The notes below the pieces were generated by a model that was given only the letters and a program-made list of their open reading frames with translations, had not been told where the DNA came from and ran no database searches. The position numbers and the translations under genes are program-made. Below are positions 34,932 to 43,283 of a DNA stretch of 64,000 nt, one piece after another (the stretch's first letter is position 1; every line of letters starts with the position of its first letter). Origin of the DNA: Parafrankia irregularis (GTDB lineage Bacteria; Actinomycetota; Actinomycetes; Frankiales; Frankiaceae); NCBI RefSeq assembly GCF_001536285.1, contig NZ_FAOZ01000038.1, positions 23,897 through 87,896 of the forward strand. Reading direction: 5' to 3'.

Positions 34932-36220
34932 TGTTCCACCTCGGCCTGTTCACCGGATGCGGCGTGCAGTCCTGGAAGGACATGTGGTCGGGCGAGGGAG
35001 CGACCGACTGGATGAGCCCACAGCTCTACATCGACGTGGCCCGGGCGGTCGAGCGGGCCGGTTTCGACTGCATCATCCTGGAGGACGCCCACTTCGTTCC
35101 CGACGTCTTCCGCGGCAACACCGACTTCGCCCTGAAGAACGGCTTCCACGCACCGAAGATGGACCTGTTCGTGATGACGCCGTTCATGCTCACCGCGACG
35201 AAGCACCTCGGGATCCTCCCCACGCTGACGACCACCTTCCACCCGCCCTACATGGCGGCCCGCACGCTTGCCACCCTCGACCACCTCTCCGGCGGGCGCG
35301 GCGGCGCCAACCTGGTCATGTCGCACAACGACCGCACCGCGCAGAACTTCGGCCTGGACGGACAGGCCGACCACGACCTGCGCTACGACCAGGGTGACGA
35401 ATGGGTGCAGCTCGTCACCGAGCTGTGGAACTCCTGGGACGCCGACGCGCTCACCGTCGACCGCGACAACGGCGTCTACGTCGACCCGGCGAAGGTCCAC
35501 GAAATCCATTTCTCCGGCCGCTTCTACCGTTCCCGGGGCCCGTTGAACTCGCTGCACCCACCGCAGGGGCGCCCGGTGTTCTCCCAGGCCGGCGGATCGG
35601 GCCGCGGCAAGGACTTCGCCGCGCGCAACGTCGACCTGGTGATGACCAACGTCACCGGCATCGACACCATGAAGGCCTTCCGCGACGACCTGGTCGCCCG
35701 GCTGGAGACCTTCGGCCGCAAACCCGACTCCTGCAAGGTGATGTTCAACGTCGCCCCGGTCCTCGGGGAAACCCAGCGGGAGGCCGAGGAAAAGCGCGCC
35801 GCGGCGGTCGCCGCCCGCGAGGCGAACATCGAGTCGAACCTGGGCTGGATGTCCTACTACAGCGGCATCGACTTCGGGAAGTTCGACCTGGACGCCCCGA
35901 TGCCGCAGATGCACACGAACGCCAGCCGCAGCACCACGCAGAACCTGCAGGCGAAAAGCACCGGCCTGACGCTGCGCGAGTTCGCCTCGTATCCGTCCGG
36001 GGGCGCCGTCGAACTGGTCGGCACGCCGGACGCTGTGGCCGCCCAGATGGGCGAGGTGATGGTCGAGGTCGGCGGCGACGGCTTCCTCATCCAGCAGCCG
36101 ATGTTCCGCCGTGCGATCAGCGAGATCACCGACGGCCTCGCTCCGGCGCTGCGCCGCCGCGGCCTCATCCGCGACGGCTACTCCTACCCCCACTTCCGCG
36201 ACAACCTGCTGGAGTTCTGA
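34931..36220 (+). CDS. FMN-dependent monooxygenase, NtaA/EmoA/SnaA/DszA family, copy 2
   Basis: 429 residues, translationally coupled to copy 1. Similar throughout (VQSWKDMWSG, GILPTLTTTFHPPYMAARTLATLDHLSGGRGGANLVMS, QNFGLDGQADHDLRYDQGDEWVQLV) and both end in FRDNLLEF, so the pair arose by tandem duplication but has diverged strongly. They may form a heteromer or act on successive bonds. Position after a peptide-type ABC importer recalls the EDTA system, where an oligopeptide-type importer accompanies EmoA; that is an analogy, not proof. Confidence 0.92.
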   Translation: MFHLGLFTGCGVQSWKDMWSGEGATDWMSPQLYIDVARAVERAGFDCIILEDAHFVPDVFRGNTDFALKNGFHAPKMDLFVMTPFMLTATKHLGILPTLTTTFHPPYMAARTLATLDHLSGGRGGANLVMSHNDRTAQNFGLDGQADHDLRYDQGDEWVQLVTELWNSWDADALTVDRDNGVYVDPAKVHEIHFSGRFYRSRGPLNSLHPPQGRPVFSQAGGSGRGKDFAARNVDLVMTNVTGIDTMKAFRDDLVARLETFGRKPDSCKVMFNVAPVLGETQREAEEKRAAAVAAREANIESNLGWMSYYSGIDFGKFDLDAPMPQMHTNASRSTTQNLQAKSTGLTLREFASYPSGGAVELVGTPDAVAAQMGEVMVEVGGDGFLIQQPMFRRAISEITDGLAPALRRRGLIRDGYSYPHFRDNLLEF

Positions 36221-36387
36221 CCCACGCCGCCCCGCCGGACCCACCGGACCCGGACCCAGCGGGCCCGGATCCACCGGACCGTGATCGGGCTTCTGGCCGG
36301 TGACGCGCTGGCAGGATCTGACCGCGGGGCCGGTCGTCCCATCGACCTGCCCATCCACCCGGCCGAACGCCGCACGGAAGGCACTCC

Positions 36388-37218
36388 ATGGACCTCGCCA
36401 CCGACCTGCCGATCTGTGCCACCTGCGGCGTGCAGTACGACGCGCCGCGGCCCGACTGCCCGGTCTGTGAGGACGAGCGCCAGTACGTCGGCTGGGACGG
36501 TCAGCGTTGGACCACCCTGGGGACGCTGCGCGCCGAGGGCTTCCACGGCCGGCTGGAACCCGAGGGCCCGGGCGTGTACGGCATCGGCGCCGAACCGAAG
36601 ATCTCCATCGGCCAACGGGCACTGCTGGTCACCACCCCGGGCGGCAACATCCTCTGGGACTGCGTGCCCTACCTCGACGACGACCTGATCGCCCAGGTCA
36701 ACGCTCTGGGCGGCATCAGCGCGATCGCGGTCAGCCACCCGCACTTCTACGGCTCGATGATCGACTGGAGCCACGCGTTCGGGAATGTGCCCGTCTACGT
36801 CCACGCCGCCGACGAACAGTGGCTCGGCCGCCGCTCCCCCGCCGTCGAGCTGTGGACGGGCGACACCCTCACCGTCGGCGAGGGCCTCACCCTCGTCAAC
36901 GGCGGCGTGCATTTCGACGGCGGCACCGTGCTGCACCACGCCGGCGGCGAGAACGGCCAGGGGGCGCTGTTCTCCGGGGACATCCTGCAGGTTGTTCTCG
37001 ACCGTCGGTATGTGAGCTTCATGTACTCGTACCCGAACTACATCCCGGAGCGGCCGGCGACCGTCCGCCGGGCCATCCGCCTGCTGGAGCCGTTCGCCTT
37101 CGAGGCCATCTACGGTGCCTTCTGGCAGACCATCGTCCGCACCGACGGCCGCGCCGCCATGCACCGCTCCGCGGACCGCTACCTGCGCTTCGTCGCCGAC
37201 CCGGCCCACCCGTCCTGA
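36388..37218 (+). CDS. Metallo-beta-lactamase-fold protein with N-terminal zinc-ribbon-like motif
   Basis: 276 residues. Residues 10-30 have CATCG..CPVCED, a four-Cys zinc-ribbon-like element. The MBL fold follows, with VSHPHFYGSMIDWSHAFGNVPVYVHAADEQWL and ALFSGDIL. The canonical HxHxDH metal motif is reduced to HPHFYGS, so the metal site is divergent or partial. Such proteins occur as esterases or lactonases, and a catalytic role here is uncertain. It follows the monooxygenase pair by 167 bp on the same strand. Confidence 0.83.
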   Translation: MDLATDLPICATCGVQYDAPRPDCPVCEDERQYVGWDGQRWTTLGTLRAEGFHGRLEPEGPGVYGIGAEPKISIGQRALLVTTPGGNILWDCVPYLDDDLIAQVNALGGISAIAVSHPHFYGSMIDWSHAFGNVPVYVHAADEQWLGRRSPAVELWTGDTLTVGEGLTLVNGGVHFDGGTVLHHAGGENGQGALFSGDILQVVLDRRYVSFMYSYPNYIPERPATVRRAIRLLEPFAFEAIYGAFWQTIVRTDGRAAMHRSADRYLRFVADPAHPS

Positions 37219-37322
37219 CCGGCCCGATCTCACCGGGCGCGACCGGACATGTCATTCCCGACTGTTCTCGCCACCAAGATTCCCAACCCGAAGCCCTGGA
37301 CAGGAAGGGCGCGGACGACGCC

Positions 37323-38708
37323 GTGGCCGAAAGCCTCGGCTTCAAGATTGTCACCGGCAAGGGTGTGCTGGTTCCGCCCGGCGTCCAGACCGTGCGCCGG
37401 ATGTCGCTCGATCTGCGGGCCGCCCAGCTCGGCATCGACTGCGTCACCCAGCAGGGTATTCCGGTGGGAATCCGCGGCGTGGTCATCTTCAAGGTCGGCG
37501 ACGACTACGTCTCCATCGCGAACGCGGCCCGCCGCTTCCTCGACCAGCAGGACAAGATGGACACCCGCGTGCACAACGTCTTCGCCGGCCACCTGCGCGC
37601 CATCGTCGGGCAGCTCACCGTCGAGGACCTCATCCGTGACCGGGAGAAGCTGACCCATCTGACCCGGGCCAGCTCCGGCACCGAAATGGAGAAGCTCGGC
37701 CTGATCGTCGACTCGCTGCAGGTCCAGGAAATCGACGATCCCACCGGATACATCCGTAACCTCGGCCGCCCGCACGTGGCCGCGGTGGCCGCGCAGGCCC
37801 GGATCGCCGAGGCCGAGGCCGACCGCGAGGCCACCGAGCAGGAGCAGATCGCGCTGGCGCTGAAGGCCGAGGCGCAGCGCAACAGCTCCATCAAGCAGTC
37901 CGGCTTCCAGGCCGAGATCGACGAGGCCACTGCCCGCGCCGCCCAGGCCGGCCCGCTGGCCGAGGCCGCCGCGCACCAGCAGGTCGTGGTGGAGCAGACG
38001 AGGGTCGCCGAGCTCGAGGCCGAGTTGGAGGAGCAGCGGCTGCAGGCCTCGATCCGCAAGCCTGCCGACGCCCGTGCCTACGAGCAGACCACGCTCGCAC
38101 GCTCCACCCGGGACGCGCAGATCAGCGCGGCAGAGGCCGCGGCCCGGGAGGTCGAGCTCGCCGCCGCCGCCGACGCCACCAGGATCCGCACCGACGCGGA
38201 CGCCCGGGCGACCCAGATCCGGATGCTGGCGACCGCCGAGGCGGAGTCGACCCGCGCGGTCGGGGACGCCAACGCCCATGCCCGCCGTGCTGTCGGCGCG
38301 GCGGAAGGCGAGGCGCTGCGGGCCTGGGGCCTGGCCGAGGCGGAATCCATCAAGGCCCGCGCGGACGCACTCGCCACAAACCAGGAAGCCGTCATCGGCC
38401 AGCAGCTCGCCGAGCAGTGGCCGGCCATCGTGGAGGCCGCGGCCAAGCAGTTCAGCGCGATCGACCAGCTGATCGTCCTGAACGGGGCGGCCGGCCTGAG
38501 CGAGACCCTGGCCGCCGCGCTCTCCCAGGGCGCGACAGGCCTGCAGCTGGCCCGCTCCCTGCTGAGCGGCGGGTCGTCGGACGGTAAGCCGTCGGCCGCG
38601 GCCACCACCGACGGCACCAGCACCGGCACCAGCACCAGTCCCAGGACTGGCGGGAGCGACACGGCGTCGGTTCCGGCCGTGCGGTCGCCCGGTGGAGCTG
38701 GTCGATAG
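37323..38708 (+). CDS. SPFH/Band 7 (flotillin-like) protein with disrupted N-terminus
   Basis: 461 residues from GTG 37323. SPFH domain: GFKIVTGKGVLVPPGVQTVRRMSLDLRAAQLGIDCVTQQGIPVGIRGVVIFKVGDD, then a long Ala/Glu/Gln-rich coiled coil (about residues 160-370) and a C-terminal ALATNQEAVIGQQLAEQWPAIVEAAAKQF block plus Ser/Thr/Gly tail. Flotillin-like proteins scaffold membrane domains and usually begin with a membrane anchor and (K/R)(I/V)PxPNEAL. Here ATG 37249 encodes MSFPTVLATKIPNP in the +1 frame, and EAL..GADDAVAES resumes in the main frame, so a small deletion near 37290 seems to have split the start. Whether GTG 37323 is used is uncertain; an anchor is missing. Confidence 0.75.
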   Translation: MAESLGFKIVTGKGVLVPPGVQTVRRMSLDLRAAQLGIDCVTQQGIPVGIRGVVIFKVGDDYVSIANAARRFLDQQDKMDTRVHNVFAGHLRAIVGQLTVEDLIRDREKLTHLTRASSGTEMEKLGLIVDSLQVQEIDDPTGYIRNLGRPHVAAVAAQARIAEAEADREATEQEQIALALKAEAQRNSSIKQSGFQAEIDEATARAAQAGPLAEAAAHQQVVVEQTRVAELEAELEEQRLQASIRKPADARAYEQTTLARSTRDAQISAAEAAAREVELAAAADATRIRTDADARATQIRMLATAEAESTRAVGDANAHARRAVGAAEGEALRAWGLAEAESIKARADALATNQEAVIGQQLAEQWPAIVEAAAKQFSAIDQLIVLNGAAGLSETLAAALSQGATGLQLARSLLSGGSSDGKPSAAATTDGTSTGTSTSPRTGGSDTASVPAVRSPGGAGR

Positions 38709-38778
38709 TCTCGCGCGATCGGCCCTGCGGGCCGCTTCGCATCGTCCGGCGCGGGTCGGGCTTCGACCGGGAGCGAGC

Positions 38779-39639
38779 TCAGCGACTGCCGGGGCCTGCG
38801 GTGCGAGCGCCCCCGATGTTCGTGGTGATCTGTGCCGCGACCTCGACCAGGCGGGCGGCGATGTGCCGCGTCTCGGCACCGCTGAGGTCGCGGGGCAGGG
38901 CGGTCAGCGCGAGGGAGCAGGCCAGCGTCCCGTCCGCGGCCCAGACGGGGGCGCTCACCCCGATCACGTGCAGCCGGGTCGCGACCAGGTCCGTGGCTGT
39001 GATCTCGTGGACCGCGGGCACGTCGTGGGCCTGCACCGCCTCGTGGGCTGTGGCCTGATCGCGGTGGGATTGGACGGTCGCGCTCCAGCCGCGGGCCCGC
39101 ACCTCGGCCAGTGCCGCGCGGTGGACGTCGCACTGGGGGGCGGACAGCGCCGGCTGGGCGCGGGCCAGCCAGCCGGCCTCGGCTTCGTCGCCGGCCCAGG
39201 CGACGTAGATCGGGCCGACCGGGGCACGAAACGGCAGTCGTGACCCGCTTCTGGCGGTGAGTCCGTACGGATGCGGCACGGGGTAGGCCGCGGTGACGAC
39301 GACGGCGTCGCCGTGGACGGCGCCGGCCATCGCGGTCGCCTGGAACTCGTCCCGTAGCCGCGGCAGTTCGTCGGCCAGGATGTCGGCGAGGACGACAGCC
39401 TGGCTCGCGGCCCGGCCGAGCCCGAGAAGCTCGGGGCCGAGCCGGTAGTGCGGCCCGGGTTCCCGGCGCAGCGCCAGCCCCTCGTCGCACAGTGCGAGCA
39501 GCAGTGCCTGACAGGACGAACGGGGCATACCGACCGCCCGCGCGAGGTCGGACAGGGTCCGGTCGGTCTCCGGGGTGGCGGCGAGCACCTTCAGGACCCG
39601 CGCTGCCCGCTGGACGGAGCGTGCCGGCTGGGTGGGCAT
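38779..39639 (-). CDS. IclR-family transcriptional regulator
   Basis: 286 residues from ATG 39639, preceded by GAGGAGG nine bases upstream. N-terminal winged helix (VQRAARVLKVLAATPETDRTLSDLARAVGMPRSSCQALLLAL) and C-terminal effector domain (LPRLRDEFQATAMAGAVHGDAVVVTA; FRAPVGPIYVAWAG). IclR proteins often control aromatic or small-acid catabolism. It is divergent from the LLM gene at 39731; an AT-rich spacer with CTATATACATACATCC and the inverted repeat at 39717-39731 separate them. Confidence 0.92.
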   Translation of the reverse strand: MPTQPARSVQRAARVLKVLAATPETDRTLSDLARAVGMPRSSCQALLLALCDEGLALRREPGPHYRLGPELLGLGRAASQAVVLADILADELPRLRDEFQATAMAGAVHGDAVVVTAAYPVPHPYGLTARSGSRLPFRAPVGPIYVAWAGDEAEAGWLARAQPALSAPQCDVHRAALAEVRARGWSATVQSHRDQATAHEAVQAHDVPAVHEITATDLVATRLHVIGVSAPVWAADGTLACSLALTALPRDLSGAETRHIAARLVEVAAQITTNIGGARTAGPGSR

Positions 39640-39716
39640 GCGTTGACGCCTCCTCGCGACACGTCCTACCGTGTCCTGTGTCGAGAACACTGTCTCTATA
39701 TACATACATCCTTGTC

Positions 39717-39731
39717 CGAGTGTGTCACTCG
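39717..39731. promoter_or_regulatory. Inverted repeat overlapping the LLM start
   Basis: CGAGTG-TGT-CACTCG, 6-bp arms with 3-bp spacer, ending on the GTG codon chosen as start of the LLM gene. Candidate site for the divergent IclR protein. Confidence 0.35.
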
Positions 39732-40657
39732 TGACGGGCGCCCGCCCGCGGCTCGCGCTCGGGCTACCGGTCGCCACCGCCGTGTACGGCGCGGGCGAGC
39801 AGCACCGGATCATCGAGCTCGCCAAAGCGGCCGACGGCGCCGGCATCGACACGCTGGTGCAGAGCGATCATCTGGTGATGGGTGAGCGCACCGACCGCTA
39901 CCCGTTCGGGACGTTCAAGTACCCGCACGGCTCGCCCTGGCTGGAACCGCTCACCACCCTGGCCGTGATCGCCGGGGCGACGTCGCGGGTGCGGCTGTCG
40001 ACCGGGATCCTGATCGCCGCGCTGCGCCGCGCGCCCCTGCTCGCGAAGTCCGCGGCGACCCTCGACGCGCTGTCCGGGGGCCGCCTCGAGCTCGGTGTCG
40101 GGACCGGCTGGCAGCCGGAGGAGTACGAGACCATGGGCCTCGACTTCGGTGCGCGTGCCCAGCTGCTCGATGACACGGTCGCGGCCTGCCGGGCGTTGTG
40201 GGCGCCGGGCGGTGATGCCGCCGTCGACCTGCCGACGATCTCCTTCGAGAAGATCTGGTGCGACCCGAAACCGGTGTCGCCGGGTGGCCCGGCCGTGCTC
40301 TTCGGCGGCCCGCTGACCCGCCGGAACCTGCGCCGGATCGTGGAGCTGGGCGACGGCTGGATCCCGATCATGGGGGAGCCGATGGCCGGCGTGGCCGAGG
40401 GTGTGGCCCGGATCCGCGAGAGCTGGGCGTCCGCCGGGCGCGGGGACGAGGTCCCGCGGGTGCGGCACACACTGCCCCTGGAACACGACGGCGACGGCGG
40501 GCTGAGCCTCGACCGCACGCTGGCGGGTGCCGGGGCGGCGGCGCAGGCCGGTGTCACCGAGGTATCGGTGCCGGTCGCGGCGTTCGTCCGGGATCCGGCG
40601 GCGGTTCCGGCCTGGGTCGCCGCCCTCGGCCGCCGCTGGGAGAAGCTGTGGGGCTGA
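39731..40657 (+). CDS. LLM-class oxidoreductase (probable F420-dependent type)
   Basis: 308 residues from GTG 39731 (GTG 39722 is nearly as likely; neither has a strong ribosome site). Single-domain LLM barrel: RPRLALGLPVATAVYG, GIDTLVQSDHLVMGERTDRYPFG, SGGRLELGVGTGWQPEEYETMGLDF, LFGGPLTRRNLRRIVELGDGWIPI. The compact length and the TGW..EE(Y/F)E block resemble F420-dependent mycobacterial and Frankia enzymes. Function is redox chemistry on an unknown substrate; coupled to the NTF2-like gene by a 10-bp overlap. Confidence 0.88.
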   Translation: MTGARPRLALGLPVATAVYGAGEQHRIIELAKAADGAGIDTLVQSDHLVMGERTDRYPFGTFKYPHGSPWLEPLTTLAVIAGATSRVRLSTGILIAALRRAPLLAKSAATLDALSGGRLELGVGTGWQPEEYETMGLDFGARAQLLDDTVAACRALWAPGGDAAVDLPTISFEKIWCDPKPVSPGGPAVLFGGPLTRRNLRRIVELGDGWIPIMGEPMAGVAEGVARIRESWASAGRGDEVPRVRHTLPLEHDGDGGLSLDRTLAGAGAAAQAGVTEVSVPVAAFVRDPAAVPAWVAALGRRWEKLWG

Positions 40658-41214
40658 CCTCACCGACCCCAGCTCCAGGCAGGTTCACGGGGCGGTCGGC
40701 GGGGCCGATCGCCGACCGGCTGGCGCTGCGTGACCTCGCCGAAAGCTACGCCGCCGCCGTCGACGCCCGTGACACGGACCTGTTCGTCGCGCTGTTCACC
40801 CCGGATGGGGCGCTGACGGTTCGCCAGGGGACACCGGAGGCCGACCCGTACGCGACGTTCGCGGGCGCCGAGCGGCTGCCCGCCGTGGTGCGCGCCCTGG
40901 CCGCCCGCTTCACGACGACCTTCCACATCGTCGGCAACCACCGCGCCCAGATCTCGGCGACAGCCGGTGTCGCCACCGCGGAGGTCTACTGCGTCGCCCA
41001 CCACCTGTACCGGGAAACCGACGGGACGCCGACCGACCTGCGGATGCTCGTCCGCTACGCCGACCACTGCGTACGCGGCGACGACGGCCTGTGGAGGTTC
41101 GCACACCGGGCCGCGACCGCGCTCTGGCAGTCGACGCACCCCGTCACCGGCAGCCTGCTCGACCACGAGGTCGCCGCCGTCGCCGAGCCGGCTCCGTCAG
41201 CCGACCCGGGCTGA
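40648..41214 (+). CDS. NTF2-like (SnoaL-type) small protein
   Basis: 188 residues from GTG 40648, overlapping the LLM stop by 10 bp. One cone-shaped NTF2-like domain: LRDLAESYAAAVDARDTDLFVALFTPDGALTV near the start and TTFHIVGNHRAQI...AEVYCVAHHLY...RMLVRYADHCVRGDDGLWRFAHRAA later. The fold hosts isomerases, dehydratases and cyclases as well as non-catalytic binding proteins. In an operon with an LLM oxidoreductase it may convert the same small-molecule substrate. Confidence 0.86.
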   Translation: MGLTSPTPAPGRFTGRSAGPIADRLALRDLAESYAAAVDARDTDLFVALFTPDGALTVRQGTPEADPYATFAGAERLPAVVRALAARFTTTFHIVGNHRAQISATAGVATAEVYCVAHHLYRETDGTPTDLRMLVRYADHCVRGDDGLWRFAHRAATALWQSTHPVTGSLLDHEVAAVAEPAPSADPG

Positions 41215-41274
41215 TTTCCGGCGCGTACGAGCTGGCGACGCACCCCGACACCGGACGAATCCGATACCCCTGTG

Positions 41275-41314
41275 ACCCGACGAACCGATGACCCGACGAC
41301 CCGACGACCCGACG
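41275..41314 (+). repeat. 8-bp tandem repeat ACCCGACG
   Basis: Five units, 41275-41314: exact at 41275, 41291, 41299 and 41307, with one degenerate unit at 41283. Lies in the spacer (41215-41372) between the NTF2-like and SDR genes. Confidence 0.8.
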
Positions 41315-41372
41315 AAGTGAAACGAACAATCGCCCCTCGACCGCCTGGTGTCGAGGACTGGGAGGAGACTCG

Positions 41373-42173
41373 ATGCCCTGGGGTCGGCTGGACGGGCTGC
41401 GAGCCCTGGTCGTAGGCGGCGGTAGCGGAATCGGGCTGGCGACGGCGACGAAGCTCGCCCGGGACGGCGCCACGGTCACCATCGCCGGACGCACCGAGGC
41501 AAAGCTGGACGCCGCGGCGGCGCGGCTCGCGGACGCCGAGGGCCTGCGCCTGCGCGCAGCACGCTGCGACACCATGGTCGCCACCGACGTCGAACGGGCC
41601 GTCGAGATCGCGGCCGGTGACGCCGACGGGCGCCTCGACATCGCGGTGACCGTGCCCGGCGGCGGCTCCTTCTCCCCCGTGCTCGCCTACGACCCGGACC
41701 AGTTCAGCCGCGAGGTCGACCTGAACATCCGGCCCGTCTACCTGCTGATCAGATACGCCGCGGCGGCGATGACGGCCGGCGGGTCGATTGTCGCGACCTC
41801 GTCGACCGCGGCCGCGTTCTCCACCCGTGGCCTTGCCAGCTACGGCACAGGAAAGGCCGCGGTCGACGCCCTGGTGCGGATCGCCGCCGACGAACTGGGC
41901 GCCCGCCGTATCCGGGTCAACTCGGTGCGCCCCGGCCTCACCCGGACCGACAGCACCACCGGCATGTTCGCCAGCGAGATCGTGCGCACCACGTTTCTCG
42001 CCGGCCAGCCTCTGGCCCGACACGGCGAGGCCGACGACCAGGCCGCGGCCATCCGCTTCCTCGCCGGCCCGGAGTCGTCCTGGATCACCGGCCAGCACCT
42101 CGCCGTCGACGGCGGGCACACCCTGCGCAGCTTCCCTGACCTGCTCGCGGGCTCCACGGCCACGACCAGCTGA
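41373..42173 (+). CDS. Short-chain dehydrogenase/reductase
   Basis: 266 residues. Cofactor motif VVGGGSGIGLATA, D/A/G-type second motif CDTMVATDVERAVEIA, NNAG replaced by VPGGGS, and active-site YGTGKAA with Ser in ATSSTAAA. C-terminal VDGGHTLRSFPD is a classical SDR ending. ATG 41373 has GGGAGGAG five to six bases upstream. Convergent with LysR. May belong to the preceding LLM/NTF2 unit; substrate unknown. Confidence 0.9.
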   Translation: MPWGRLDGLRALVVGGGSGIGLATATKLARDGATVTIAGRTEAKLDAAAARLADAEGLRLRAARCDTMVATDVERAVEIAAGDADGRLDIAVTVPGGGSFSPVLAYDPDQFSREVDLNIRPVYLLIRYAAAAMTAGGSIVATSSTAAAFSTRGLASYGTGKAAVDALVRIAADELGARRIRVNSVRPGLTRTDSTTGMFASEIVRTTFLAGQPLARHGEADDQAAAIRFLAGPESSWITGQHLAVDGGHTLRSFPDLLAGSTATTS

Positions 42174-42231
42174 GGAGTTCCATCCGTCCTGGATCGGGCG
42201 CGCGCACCGCTTCAGCAACGGGCCGGCGTCG

Positions 42232-43161
42232 TCACCGTCCTGCCCAGGACGGGCGCCAGGCCGTCGCGGGGAGCCTCGGAAGGCTGCCGAGATGGGTGAT
42301 GATCGCATCAAGCCCCGGGTGGGGATTCGTTCTGGGGAGCATGAGCGAAAGCGGGTAGGCAGGCGTCGGATTCACGATGGGGATGCGGCGCAGGTCGTGG
42401 TTCGTCGGCCAGAGGTACCGGTCGCGTTCCCCGACGAGAGTGGCCGCGTCGGCGGAATCCGCGAGGACGTCCAGGAGCACCTCGTCGCCGAAGTGCGGGC
42501 CGGCCGCGTCGATGCGCAAATCGAAGTCGGCCGCGAGCTGGTCGTAGAAATCCGACCATTCGCTGCCGGGCGCGATGCCCGGAATCCAGATCCGATGCCC
42601 GCGCAGCTGCGCCGGTGTCACGCTCCGCGCGGGTGCGAGTGGATGTCTCGGGCCCACGAGAAGTTCCAGCGGCGAGTCGAACGCGTGGATCATCCGCACG
42701 TCGCGCGGCAGCAGGGCCTGGTCGGTGACGGTGCGGAACGAGGCGTCGATCTCGCCTGTCCCGACAGCGGCGGCCGCCACCCGCGGGTCGTCGACCCTGA
42801 GGGTCACCACGTCGAGGTCGGTCCCGGGATGCGACCGCCAGTAGTCGTGCAGAACGACGGCCTGCGCGCTTCGCAGGCCCAGCACGTCGATCCGCAGCGC
42901 CCGGGAGCCCGGCCTGACCGCGGCGATGGCGCGGTCGACCCCGGTGACGATGCTCCGCGCGTGCGGGAGAAACGCCTGGCCGTCGAGCGTCAGCTCAACC
43001 CCGCGGGCGGAGCGGGTGAACAGGCGGACTCCCAGCTCGCGCTCCAGCACCGCGATCCGCTTCGAGACCGCCTGCTGAGTCACGCCCAGCTCGTCGGCCG
43101 CCTGCTGCAGCTGGCCCAGCTCGGCGGCCCGGACGAACGATCGCACTGCCTCGGTGTCCAC
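42232..43161 (-). CDS. LysR-family transcriptional regulator
   Basis: 309 residues from GTG 43161. N-terminal helix-turn-helix (VRSFVRAAELGQLQQAADELGVTQQAVSKRIAVLERELGVRLFTRSARG) and a periplasmic-binding-type effector domain (LRIDVLGLRSAQAVVLHDYWRSHPG). Divergent from the MFS gene, the standard LysR arrangement in which the target is transcribed away and the regulator autoregulates. A CACAAC-N5-GTTGTG site sits 19 bp before its start. Confidence 0.93.
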   Translation of the reverse strand: MDTEAVRSFVRAAELGQLQQAADELGVTQQAVSKRIAVLERELGVRLFTRSARGVELTLDGQAFLPHARSIVTGVDRAIAAVRPGSRALRIDVLGLRSAQAVVLHDYWRSHPGTDLDVVTLRVDDPRVAAAAVGTGEIDASFRTVTDQALLPRDVRMIHAFDSPLELLVGPRHPLAPARSVTPAQLRGHRIWIPGIAPGSEWSDFYDQLAADFDLRIDAAGPHFGDEVLLDVLADSADAATLVGERDRYLWPTNHDLRRIPIVNPTPAYPLSLMLPRTNPHPGLDAIITHLGSLPRLPATAWRPSWAGR

Positions 43162-43179
43162 CGGCTCACCTTAGGAGCA

Positions 43180-43196
43180 CACAACCGATCGTTGTG
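43180..43196. promoter_or_regulatory. Candidate LysR operator
   Basis: CACAAC-CGATC-GTTGTG, a perfect 6-bp inverted repeat in the LysR/MFS divergent spacer (43162-43283); the arrangement fits the T-N11-A type LysR box. Confidence 0.55.
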
Positions 43197-43283
43197 ACAC
43201 GCCGAGAAGTCGTTGTTTGATCGTCTCGTGGCGCGGCTGATCTGATTCGGGCATCCGAACTGCTGGTTGTCAGAAGGAGCCGT

